DNA of 12,200 nucleotides from Gammaproteobacteria bacterium (GCA_026998145.1 JALTRC010000189.1:1-12200), one strand, 5' to 3'; positions 1 to 6,778 are shown, counted from the first letter of the stretch. Notes: generated from the letters alone by a model not told the origin. Numbers and translations: made by a program.

Positions 1-2
1 CC

Positions 3-431
3 GGCATGTCCGGCAGTGGCTGGACTTATGCAGGCTTTGATGCTGCAAATTACGGTGCAGATGCAACCAGTGTCTTTTCAACTCAATTTAGTGTAGATGA
101 GCTGACTAACTTCTCCCTTAATGGAAGCCTTGATACAGCCTTCTGGGGGAATATGGATGTTATTCTGACTCAAGATGGCACGGATATATTCAGGCTCAAT
201 AGCTGGGATCTGACTACTGATGGCATTAACCCTTTTGGCTTTGATGGCCAGTTTGAAGTGGGCAGCAATTACCAGCTAACACTTAGCTCATATGCAGACT
301 TCACAGATTACTATAACGAGAAGTGGACATTTGAGTTGACCACTGTATCAGCTGTACCTGTACCCGCTGCCGTATGGTTGTTTGGCTCAGGTTTATTAGC
401 ACTGTTTGGGTTTGGTCGGCGAAAAATCTAG
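3..431 (+). CDS. VPLPA-CTERM sorting-domain protein, 3' part (partial)
   Basis: The reading frame is open to the left edge, so the N-terminus and its expected signal peptide lie outside the window; the ATG at 6 is probably internal. The visible part (about 142 residues) is rich in Asn, Asp, Thr, Phe and aromatic residues, typical of a secreted beta-rich protein, and I recognise no enzymatic motif. The last 25 residues form a tripartite sorting tail: the motif VPVPAAVWLFGSG, a hydrophobic stretch (LLALFGF), then a basic end (GRRKI). In the known VPEID/VPLPA-CTERM and PEP-CTERM systems such a tail is recognised by a membrane exosortase, often in exopolysaccharide-producing Gram-negatives. No exosortase or polysaccharide gene is visible here, as is usual because targets are scattered. 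A strong hairpin begins 11 bp after the TAG stop. The sorting tail is clear; the function of the body is unknown. Confidence 0.8.
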   Translation, partial: GMSGSGWTYAGFDAANYGADATSVFSTQFSVDELTNFSLNGSLDTAFWGNMDVILTQDGTDIFRLNSWDLTTDGINPFGFDGQFEVGSNYQLTLSSYADFTDYYNEKWTFELTTVSAVPVPAAVWLFGSGLLALFGFGRRKI

Positions 432-441
432 TATACAGATC

Positions 442-476
442 AAGGCTGGGTTATGGCTATAGCCTGACCTAGCCTT
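442..476 (+). terminator. 16-bp hairpin after the VPLPA-CTERM gene
   Basis: Bases 442-458 pair with 461-476: AAGGCT with AGCCTT, GGGTTA with TGACCT (including G-U pairs), and GGCT with AGCC, leaving one bulged T at 454 and a two-base AT at the tip. It sits 11 bp after the stop codon, where a transcript end is expected. It lacks an immediate run of T (AAAATCTT follows), so it may be a processing or stabilising 3' hairpin rather than a classical intrinsic terminator. Confidence 0.55.
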
Positions 477-530
477 AAAATCTTGAAAATTTTGTCGGCA
501 TTAAATTCATTTAACTCCGACACCTTCGTG

Positions 531-551
531 TTGACACAGAGGCACGGAGAG
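531..551 (+). repeat. CACAGAGG-family repeat copy (short)
   Basis: TTGACACAGAGGCACGGAGA is a short copy of the CACAGAGG family, whose fuller copies lie at 764-794 (minus) and 8826-8853 (plus). The CACAGAG and CACGGAG phrases are spaced 8-9 bp apart, as in the other copies. The family membership is visible in the sequence; no function is assigned. Confidence 0.6.
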
Positions 552-566
552 TTTCCGGGGGGATGG

Positions 567-597
567 TTTGACGCGAAGGCGCGAAGGGCGCAAAGAA
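567..597 (+). repeat. GACGCGAAG-family repeat copy
   Basis: This 31-bp copy begins TTTGACGCGAAGGCGCGAAG. It matches the left arm of the large inverted repeat at 8712-8742 at 27 of 31 positions. All four differences are A/G transitions, each in a purine of the repeating octamer phrase. It points the same way as 8712-8749, and lies 16 bp after a CACAGAGG-type copy. Confidence 0.8.
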
Positions 598-600
598 TAT

Positions 601-624
601 TGTTTTTTGTATTATCACTCTGCG
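601..624 (+). repeat. 24-bp direct repeat, copy 1
   Basis: This block begins TGTTTTTTGTATTATCACTC and recurs at 798-821 with a single difference (A to G at its 11th base). It immediately precedes the octamer array on the plus strand, while the second copy precedes only a single CTCTGCGTCA phrase. The two copies may mark a duplicated repeat unit. Confidence 0.75.
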
Positions 625-678
625 CCTCTGTGTCTCTGTGTCTCTGTGTCTCTGTGTCTCTGTGTCTCTGCGTCTCTG
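623..678. repeat. Tandem array of an 8-bp unit (TGTCTCTG / CAGAGACA)
   Basis: Five exact copies of TGTCTCTG occupy 631-670. They are flanked by one variant unit on each side: CGCCTCTG at 623-630 and CGTCTCTG at 671-678. The sequence then continues CGTCAAG. Read on the minus strand it runs TTGACGCAGAGACGCAGAGA and then repeated CACAGAGA. The left end therefore resembles the GACGCGAAG family and the body resembles the CACAGAGG family. The array gives low-complexity translations (repeated Thr, Glu, Gln, Arg) that I do not consider genes. Arrays of this kind are expected to change copy number by replication slippage. Confidence 0.9.
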
Positions 679-763
679 CGTCAAGAAAAAAGCATTATCG
701 ATCAAATATAGTCTTCAAATTTCTGCTAGATTTTAAAAACTTAACCCGACATACCCCAGCTTT

Positions 764-794
764 TCTCTGTGCACCCTGTGTCCTCTGTGGTTAA
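764..794 (-). repeat. CCACAGAGG-family repeat copy
   Basis: Read on the minus strand this begins TTAACCACAGAGGACACAGG and continues to GCACAGAGA. It aligns with the plus-strand copy starting at 8824 (TTAACCACAGGGGGCACAG) over about 34 bases, with a few substitutions and one single-base indel. The TTAACCACAGAGG phrase is, to my recollection, a common dispersed intergenic motif in environmental proteobacteria; no function is established that I know of. Confidence 0.75.
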
Positions 795-797
795 TAA

Positions 798-821
798 TGT
801 TTTTTGTGTTATCACTCTGCG
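798..821 (+). repeat. 24-bp direct repeat, copy 2
   Basis: This block matches 601-624 at 23 of 24 positions. It directly follows the CCACAGAGG-family copy ending at 794 and is followed by CTGCGTCAG, a remnant of the octamer phrase. Confidence 0.75.
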
Positions 822-873
822 TCAGTTTGTAGCTCGGTGTCAGGCGCTTTTGCCGTGACCCGACAAATCACAC

Positions 874-905
874 ATCAGGCTGAAAAGCTTAACCCGCCCT
901 ACGGC
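874..905 (-). repeat. GTAGGKCGG-family repeat overlapping the end of sulP
   Basis: Read on the minus strand the element begins GCCGTAGGGCGGGTTAAGCT. It matches the plus-strand segment 8756-8787 at 25 of 32 positions. Its first bases are the last codons of the SulP gene, and the TAG inside GCCGTAGGG is that gene's stop codon. Minus-strand sequence beyond it (GTGTGATTTGTCGGG) also resembles sequence after the second copy (GTGCGTGATTTTTT). Confidence 0.65.
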
Positions 906-2569
906 TCTGCTTTATTTATTATCGCCTGCACATGCATTAATGCATCCAGACGATTATCATAAATACTCCCTTCCGGCAGATTCTGCAATACTTTTTGTTG
1001 TTGTAACATTTTATACACCGGCTCACGGGCACCGATTAAAAATATCTGCCGCCCGGCGCTCAGGGTTTCCTTGATAATATCTTCCAGCGCCAGTGCCACG
1101 GTAAAATCAATGCTGGGTACTTCACTTAAATCCAGCAACATATATTGATATTCCACAACGGCGGAATGTCGTCTAACCATGGCTTTTGCAGATGAAAAAC
1201 TGATGGGGCCACTTAAATGGAAGAGCAGTATTTTTCCATCTGCCTGCTGCATGATTTGCGCTTCCTGCTCACTCAATGGCACTTCACCACTGGGGCCGGT
1301 CATGGCACGCATATTTTCCACCTGCATATCGGTCATGCGTTTCATAAACAAAAAGCTGGCCATTACCATACCCACACCAAAAGCCAGTAGCAGATCAACA
1401 AACACCGTAATAAACAGCACCGTTAACATAATGGCTACGCCAGCTTTGGGTGCATGTTTTAACCGCTTGAGATAATCCCAGTCAATAATATCCGTACCCA
1501 CTTTAATGAGTATTCCTGCCAGTACTGCCTTGGGAATATCGCTGGCCAGTGAACCGGCACCTAAAACAATCAGCAATAAAATCACACTGTGCAATGCGCC
1601 GGAGATGGGTGTGCGCCCGCCAGCGTTCACATTCACCACAGTACGCATGGTGGCACCGGCACCGGGCAGGCCACCGAATAAACCGGCAATGGTATTACCG
1701 ATTCCCTGACCAATCAGTTCTCTATCCGGCTTGTGTTGGGTGCGGGTAATATTGTCTGCCACCAGAGATGTGAGTAATGAATCAATGGCGCCTAAACCTG
1801 CCAGGGTTAAACCGGAGGCAATCATTTGCATCATCAAACTGGCATCAATAACCGGCATATGAAACTGGGGCAGGCCGGTTGGAATCTCACCAATCACCGG
1901 TGTACCACTATCGGGAAAAACCAGCAGATACATTAAGGTGCCGATAATCAATGCCAGTAACGGGGATGGCACCAGTCGTGCCAGCCGGGGTAAAAATGTC
2001 GGCACGCCGTATACAATAATTAACGCGATAACACCCAGCATTAATGAAGGTAAATCATATTGCTGTATATACTCAGGCAAGGACTCGGCAGCCATTAGCG
2101 GTTTTGAATCGGCTGGATGGCCAAATAGCGGGCCAAACTGCAATAAAATAATAATCACGCCTATGCCGGTCATAAAACCGGATACCACCGGATGGGGCAC
2201 CAGCTCGATATATTTACCGAATTTTAAAACCCCCAGAGCAATCTGAAACAAACCACCCAGAGCAACAACGGTAAAAGCCAGCGCAGCGCCCTTCATGGGA
2301 TCATCCGGATACATACCCGTGTACTGAATAAAAATCGCTGCCATCACAACCGTCATGGGTCCGGTGGGGCCAGACACCTGTGCCGGCGTACCACCCAACA
2401 GTGCTGCAAAAAAACCGACAAAAATGGCGCCGTACATACCGGCAATCGGCCCGGCACCGGATGCGACTCCCATGGCCATGGCCAAAGGCAGGGCCACTAC
2501 CGCAGCGGTTAAGCCGCCATAGATATCACCACGCAGATTATTAAAATGCAGACCGTTTATAAGATTCAT
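899..2569 (-). CDS. SulP/SLC26-family anion transporter with STAS domain, possibly a sodium/bicarbonate symporter
   Basis: This 556-residue inner-membrane protein has the SulP fold: about 410 hydrophobic residues, then a soluble C-terminal STAS domain (about 445-550, with the LLDLSEVPSID core near 478-488). The family moves sulfate, bicarbonate, dicarboxylates or other anions by an elevator mechanism. The N-terminal GLTAAVVALPLAMAMGVASG and SGPTGPMTVV (66-75) motifs are family hallmarks. Residues T69, D263, T267, A306 and T307 line up, with a constant offset of five after the first, with the residues I recall for the ion site of cyanobacterial BicA (T69, D258, T262, A301, T302). That favours sodium-linked bicarbonate uptake, though sulfate or another anion remains possible. 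It follows trkH by 77 bp on the same strand and is probably the last gene of the glmS-trkH cluster. Family call is firm; substrate is inference. Confidence 0.92.
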   Translation of the reverse strand: MNLINGLHFNNLRGDIYGGLTAAVVALPLAMAMGVASGAGPIAGMYGAIFVGFFAALLGGTPAQVSGPTGPMTVVMAAIFIQYTGMYPDDPMKGAALAFTVVALGGLFQIALGVLKFGKYIELVPHPVVSGFMTGIGVIIILLQFGPLFGHPADSKPLMAAESLPEYIQQYDLPSLMLGVIALIIVYGVPTFLPRLARLVPSPLLALIIGTLMYLLVFPDSGTPVIGEIPTGLPQFHMPVIDASLMMQMIASGLTLAGLGAIDSLLTSLVADNITRTQHKPDRELIGQGIGNTIAGLFGGLPGAGATMRTVVNVNAGGRTPISGALHSVILLLIVLGAGSLASDIPKAVLAGILIKVGTDIIDWDYLKRLKHAPKAGVAIMLTVLFITVFVDLLLAFGVGMVMASFLFMKRMTDMQVENMRAMTGPSGEVPLSEQEAQIMQQADGKILLFHLSGPISFSSAKAMVRRHSAVVEYQYMLLDLSEVPSIDFTVALALEDIIKETLSAGRQIFLIGAREPVYKMLQQQKVLQNLPEGSIYDNRLDALMHVQAIINKAEP

Positions 2570-2646
2570 AATATTCTCGAAAAATATTTATTCAGGAAAC
2601 AGAAAAGCTGAACCCTGTAACAGGTGAATAAAAAAATAAAAAATGA

Positions 2647-4092
2647 TTATCCACGCCAGTATTCCGGCGACAGAATAACCAGAATGGTAAAGATTTCCAG
2701 ACGCCCCATTAACATGGCAATCATGCTGATGCTTTTTCCCGTATCAGAAATGCTGCTAAAGGTATAGGCCACATCCCCCAGACCCGGCCCCATATTATTC
2801 ATACAGGTGGCTATAGCGGAAAAAGCCGTGACCTGATCAACGCCTGTATGCATAAGCCATAACATTAAAATCACAAAGGTCGCCACATAGGCGGCAAAAA
2901 ATCCCCATACGGTACTAATGGTTCTGTTTTCAATAACACGCCCGCCAATCACGATAGGGACTATGGCATGGGGATGAATCAATAAACGCACTTCACGCCA
3001 GCCCTGACGGATAAGCAGCATAATGCGCATGACCTTCATGCCACCCGCGGTTGATCCACCACAGCCACCTACAAAGCTGATAAAGATTAATAACACCGGC
3101 AAAAAATCCGGCCAGTGGGAAAAATCCACCGTACCAAAACCGGTACTGGTCACCACCGACACCACCTCGAAAGCCGAGTCGCGAAAACCTTCGGCTAATG
3201 AATGATAGGTGCCCGAAGAAAATAAAATATAACTAACCAGGGCAACAATAAAGACCACAAAAAACAGAAAGCCTGCCACCTCTTCATTTTTAAAATACAG
3301 CAGTGGATTTTTATTGTGTATCACCATGTAATGAACGCCGAAATTAATCGCCCCCAGCAACATAAAGACGATGGCAATAATATCGATGGTGGTGCTGTTA
3401 AAGTATCCCAGGCTGGCATCGTGGGTGGAAAAACCGCCGGTGGAAACCGTAGACAAACTATGGGCAATGGCATCAAAAGGAGACATCCCCGCCATCCAGT
3501 AAGCCAGCGCATTGGCTGCGGTAATGCCCATATAAATCACCCACAGGATGCGCGCACTCTGGGCCAGACGAGGTGTCATTTTTTCTTCTTTAAACGGCCC
3601 CGGTGCTTCCGCTTTATATAATTGCATACCACCTATGCCCAGCATGGGCAGGATCGCCACCGCCAGTACAATCATGCCCATGCCACCGAGCCACTGTAAT
3701 TGCTGACGATAAAATAAAATGGATTTGGGCAGGTCATCCAGACCGGTGATAACCGTGGCACCTGTTGTGGTAATGGCCGATACCGCTTCGAATAAAGCAT
3801 TGTGATAGGAAAGATTGGCACCCAGAACAAATGGAATGGCAGCCAGCATACTCAGGCCAATCCATAGCAGGGCAACAATTAAAAAACCATCCCGGGTCAC
3901 CAGCCGGTGTTTCTGTTTACGGGATATTCCCCATAAAACAAAACCGATAGCGAAAATAATCAGCATCGGATAAAGAAAATGCAGCAGCTCGCCGTCTTCA
4001 TACCAGAGTGAAACCAGTATGGGCACAATCAATGTCGCACTAAACAGCATGGAAATAAAACCACCAATACTGAACAGGGTTAGAAGCGACAT
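2647..4092 (-). CDS. trkH: Trk-system potassium uptake channel subunit TrkH
   Basis: TrkH is the membrane pore of the Trk potassium uptake system and works as a dimer gated by the cytosolic NAD/ATP-binding protein TrkA. This 481-residue protein has the usual length. All four pore-loop repeats with their filter glycines are visible: ITTTGATVITG (G111), STVSTGGFSTHD (G219/G220), VVTSTGFGTVDF (G318) and ATCMNNMGPGLG (G435). The glycine-rich VGGCGGSTAGGMKV at 341-354 corresponds to the flexible intramembrane loop that gates TrkH. The C-terminus (RLEIFTILVILSPEYW) is typical. No trkA is in the window; in many bacteria it lies elsewhere. The gene begins 48 bp after glmS and ends 77 bp before the SulP gene, so the three are plausibly co-transcribed. 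The ribosome-binding site is weak. TrkG is a near-identical alternative name. Confidence 0.95.
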   Translation of the reverse strand: MSLLTLFSIGGFISMLFSATLIVPILVSLWYEDGELLHFLYPMLIIFAIGFVLWGISRKQKHRLVTRDGFLIVALLWIGLSMLAAIPFVLGANLSYHNALFEAVSAITTTGATVITGLDDLPKSILFYRQQLQWLGGMGMIVLAVAILPMLGIGGMQLYKAEAPGPFKEEKMTPRLAQSARILWVIYMGITAANALAYWMAGMSPFDAIAHSLSTVSTGGFSTHDASLGYFNSTTIDIIAIVFMLLGAINFGVHYMVIHNKNPLLYFKNEEVAGFLFFVVFIVALVSYILFSSGTYHSLAEGFRDSAFEVVSVVTSTGFGTVDFSHWPDFLPVLLIFISFVGGCGGSTAGGMKVMRIMLLIRQGWREVRLLIHPHAIVPIVIGGRVIENRTISTVWGFFAAYVATFVILMLWLMHTGVDQVTAFSAIATCMNNMGPGLGDVAYTFSSISDTGKSISMIAMLMGRLEIFTILVILSPEYWRG

Positions 4093-4116
4093 ATGATTTA
4101 ATTTATTCTCACGATG

Positions 4117-4135
4117 AGCTGCATAAAGTGCAGCT
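4117..4135 (-). other. Intercistronic hairpin between glmS and trkH
   Basis: AGCTGCA and TGCAGCT form a perfect 7-bp stem around a 5-base loop. It sits 5 bp after the glmS stop codon in transcript order and 24 bp before the trkH start. There is no T-run after it, so it is more likely a transcript-processing or 3'-protection hairpin than a full terminator. Confidence 0.4.
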
Positions 4136-4140
4136 GTATA

Positions 4141-5970
4141 TTATTCCACTGTTACAGATTTTGCCAGATTACGAGGCTGATCCACATCGGTACCTTTGCG
4201 CACGGCTACATAATAAGAGAATAACTGCAATGGAATGGCATAAAGCAGCGGCGCCAGCTCTGCACTGATGGGTGGCACGGTAATCACATGACACATATCA
4301 CCCAGCTCTGACACATCCAGACGCTCATCCGCAAACAGATAGACCTCACCATTACGGGCAATCACTTCCATTAGATTGGACTTTAATTTATCTTCCAGGC
4401 CATCTTTGGGCGCCACTGCAATAATCGGCATTTCCGGATCCACCAATGCCAGCGGCCCGTGTTTTAATTCACCGGCCGCATAGGCTTCCGCATGAATATA
4501 GGAAATCTCTTTCAGTTTTAATGCCCCTTCCATGGCGATGGGGTATTGCATTCCCCGGCCTAAAAACAATGCGTTGGTGGTGTCTTTAAAATAATCCGAC
4601 CAGTCTTCCACCGAATGACTATTCAGTACTTTTTCAATAATCGCCGGTAGCGTCATTAATTCGGCCAGCAACTGTTTTTCTGTTGCCCCGTCGATATTAT
4701 GACGACGTCCCAGTGCCAGAGTTAACAGCATCAACCCCACCAGCTGGGTAGTAAAGGCTTTAGTGGAGGCCACACCAATTTCCGGGCCGGCGCGGGTCAT
4801 TAAAACCAGTCTGGACTCACGCACTAACGAGCTTTCCGGCACATTGCAAATACATAAAGAGTATTGCGTTTTGTCCTGCAGATTGCGCAGAGCCGCCAGA
4901 GTATCGGCGGTTTCCCCAGATTGTGAAATTGTCACCACTAAAGTATCCGCAGAAATCACCGGCTTGCGATAACGGAACTCGGAAGCCACTTCCACATTAC
5001 AGGGAATACCCGCCAGTGCTTCCAGCCAGTAACGTGCCACCATGCCCGCATGATAGGAAGTACCACAGGCAATAATCTGCACCTGTTTTACCTGATCGAA
5101 AACCTCTGCGGCTTCACTGCCAAAAGAAGTATCCAGCACCTTGTCGTCATAGATGCGACCCTCTAATGTTTCCAGTAATACGGTTGGCTGTTCATGAATT
5201 TCTTTGAGCATATAGTGGCGATATTCACCACGGCTCACCGAATCGGCGCTTAACTCAGAAGTGGATATTTCACGCTCAACAATCTCGCCGTTTTTATCAT
5301 AAATAACCAGCGAGTCTTTGCGAATATCCGCAATATCCCCTTCCTGCAGAAATATAAAACGGGAGGTTACCGGCAATAAAGCGGCCACATCGGAGGCAAT
5401 AAAATATTCACCAAAACCTACACCGATCACCAGCGGGCTGCCACTGCGTGTTGTTACCAACCGCCCCGGTTCATCAATGGCAACCACACCCAGGGCATAA
5501 GCACCTTCAAAATCATTCAGGGAGGTTTTAACTGCCTCCAGCAAATCCATGCCCTGCTTTTTATAATGTTCAATCTGATGAACCACCACTTCCGTATCGG
5601 TTTCGGAGGTAAAGGCAAAACCCTCTGCCTGTTGTTTTTCACGCAGGGCCGCATGGTTTTCAATAATGCCGTTATGCACCACGCCAACCTTGTTATCACA
5701 AATATGGGGATGGGCATTATGCTCGGAAGGCTCACCATGGGTTGCCCAGCGGGTATGGGCAATGCCGGTGAACCCATTCAGAGGATGTTGTTGCAGGGAC
5801 TCATTTAAGTTTTCAACCTTACCCACCCGGCGCAGCCGATCAAGGCGGCCTTCATGATTAATAACCGCAATACCGGCAGAGTCATAACCCCGGTATTCCA
5901 GCCGACGTAATCCTTCCAGTAAAATGGGTGTAACATTGCGCTCTGCAACCGCGCCTACAATTCCGCACAT
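4141..5970 (-). CDS. glmS: Glutamine--fructose-6-phosphate aminotransferase (isomerizing)
   Basis: GlmS converts fructose-6-phosphate and glutamine into glucosamine-6-phosphate, the first committed step to UDP-GlcNAc for peptidoglycan and lipopolysaccharide. It acts in the cytosol. I start at the ATG giving MCGIVGAV rather than 18 codons upstream, because Cys2 becomes the catalytic N-terminal cysteine after Met removal. The product is 609 residues, the E. coli length. The glutaminase domain (about 1-220) shows RGYDSAGIA, HTRWATHG (72-79) and HNGIIENH (99-106). Two SIS sugar-isomerase domains follow, with ACGTSYHAG (301-309), ISQSGETADT (348-357) and AGPEIGVASTKAFTTQL. The C-terminus DQPRNLAKSVTVE is canonical. 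An AAGGA sequence 11 nt before the ATG is a fair ribosome-binding site. glmU, often its neighbour, is not here; trkH follows after 48 bp. Confidence 0.97.
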   Translation of the reverse strand: MCGIVGAVAERNVTPILLEGLRRLEYRGYDSAGIAVINHEGRLDRLRRVGKVENLNESLQQHPLNGFTGIAHTRWATHGEPSEHNAHPHICDNKVGVVHNGIIENHAALREKQQAEGFAFTSETDTEVVVHQIEHYKKQGMDLLEAVKTSLNDFEGAYALGVVAIDEPGRLVTTRSGSPLVIGVGFGEYFIASDVAALLPVTSRFIFLQEGDIADIRKDSLVIYDKNGEIVEREISTSELSADSVSRGEYRHYMLKEIHEQPTVLLETLEGRIYDDKVLDTSFGSEAAEVFDQVKQVQIIACGTSYHAGMVARYWLEALAGIPCNVEVASEFRYRKPVISADTLVVTISQSGETADTLAALRNLQDKTQYSLCICNVPESSLVRESRLVLMTRAGPEIGVASTKAFTTQLVGLMLLTLALGRRHNIDGATEKQLLAELMTLPAIIEKVLNSHSVEDWSDYFKDTTNALFLGRGMQYPIAMEGALKLKEISYIHAEAYAAGELKHGPLALVDPEMPIIAVAPKDGLEDKLKSNLMEVIARNGEVYLFADERLDVSELGDMCHVITVPPISAELAPLLYAIPLQLFSYYVAVRKGTDVDQPRNLAKSVTVE

Positions 5971-6009
5971 ATTCTTAAGTATCCTTGTTTGTCTGTATTG
6001 TCCGATAGC

Positions 6010-6037
6010 ATGGTAATACAACACCTTTAGGTGTCAA
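6010..6037 (-). promoter_or_regulatory. Probable glmS promoter with a palindrome over the -35/spacer
   Basis: On the minus strand a perfect -35 TTGACA (6037-6032) is followed, 16 bp later, by TACCAT (6015-6010; 4 of 6 consensus). This would start transcription near 6003, about 33 nt before glmS. The perfect 14-bp palindrome ACACCTTTAGGTGT (6021-6034) lies across the spacer and overlaps the -35, a position suited to a repressor. The promoter is a reasonable prediction; the operator role is inference. Confidence 0.5.
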
Positions 6038-6056
6038 TTCCCCATATGATGACAAT

Positions 6057-6692
6057 TTATTTTTGCTCAAAGGCATCCATCTTTTCCGGTAATGCCTGCC
6101 AGTTACATTGGCGCATCACTTTGGCCGCTGCATGCAGCCGCCCTTCTTTAATCGCCTTACGCCGTTCCGACTTTTTCTTAACACCGTAAAACGGCAGCAT
6201 GACATCAAAGGCCTCATCAGCAAAGCGCTTAATAGGCATCATCACATCCTGCTTACGGCTGTGATAGGCATCCTCACCTTCGGCACAGGGCTTGTCCAGC
6301 ACATTAAACTGGCGGCAGGCAATGGGCCGCAGGGGATGTATGCTGCATGCACCATCCAGTAAAAAAGGGCAGCAATCCAGGGTATCCAGTTGCTGCAATT
6401 GCTGGTGTAACTGTTCCCGCAATGGGGACTGGAGTTTTTCAATCACATACCAGCTCATGCCCATTAACTCCAGTGGGTACACGGGTATATCCTGATGACT
6501 GGCACAGCAACTGCTGCAACCTTTGGCACAGGCCAGTTGACGACCATCCAGCTGCTCCCGTTTAATGGCCGCACTGACGCCCTGATCGATAATATGGTAA
6601 GCATCCAGCAAACGCACCAGCCAGGGAAAGCGCTGCTCGTCCTGGGCATATTGCACACGTTGGGGTTGCTGGTAATCGCTATCAGCTGTCAT
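6057..6692 (-). CDS. YkgJ-family cysteine-cluster protein (putative metal or Fe-S binding)
   Basis: This 211-residue soluble protein has the cysteine pattern of the YkgJ/CxxCxxCC family, long annotated as putative zinc- or iron-chelating. Cys55, Cys59, Cys62 and Cys63 form the first cluster (CAKGCSSCC). Cys107/Cys108 and Cys116 follow in CCPFLLDGACSIH, then the highly conserved HPLRPIACR (119-127) and Cys136. The last 40 residues are basic and lack a recognised motif. The biochemical role is not established. The gene is 86 bp from ssb upstream and 86 bp from glmS downstream, all on the minus strand. A TATGAT -10-like sequence at 6716-6711 lies just after the ssb palindrome, but no matching -35 is evident. 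The ATG start has only a weak GGA ribosome site 9 nt upstream. Confidence 0.85.
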   Translation of the reverse strand: MTADSDYQQPQRVQYAQDEQRFPWLVRLLDAYHIIDQGVSAAIKREQLDGRQLACAKGCSSCCASHQDIPVYPLELMGMSWYVIEKLQSPLREQLHQQLQQLDTLDCCPFLLDGACSIHPLRPIACRQFNVLDKPCAEGEDAYHSRKQDVMMPIKRFADEAFDVMLPFYGVKKKSERRKAIKEGRLHAAAKVMRQCNWQALPEKMDAFEQK

Positions 6693-6725
6693 AACAGTGA
6701 ATCCACAATCATCATACTCATAAAC

Positions 6726-6753
6726 ACCAAGCCCCTGATATCAGGGGCTTGGT
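6726..6753 (-). terminator. Perfect 28-bp palindrome downstream of ssb
   Basis: ACCAAGCCCCTGA is followed by its exact reverse complement, with no unpaired position across 28 bp; as RNA it gives about 12-13 bp with a minimal loop. It starts 25 bp after the ssb stop and is followed on the minus strand by TGTTTATGAG, a weak T-rich stretch. It is best read as the ssb terminator or 3' hairpin. It is only 33 bp from the ykgJ start, so it may also attenuate read-through into that gene. Confidence 0.65.
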
Positions 6754-6778
6754 TACAGGGTTTTGCTTAAGGTACTTG

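Noticed and set aside
483..794. Open frames across the octamer array on both strands (103 and 64 codons)
   Set aside because: Their residues come from 8-bp repeats and dispersed repeat copies; there is no ribosome-binding site or recognisable domain.
601..830. Possible CRISPR array in the repeat-rich region
   Set aside because: Units are 8 bp in direct tandem with no unique spacers; the 24-bp repeats occur only twice; no cas gene is present.
5971..6024. Upstream start for glmS adding 18 residues
   Set aside because: It would bury the catalytic Cys that must be exposed after Met removal, and it places the start at the predicted promoter.
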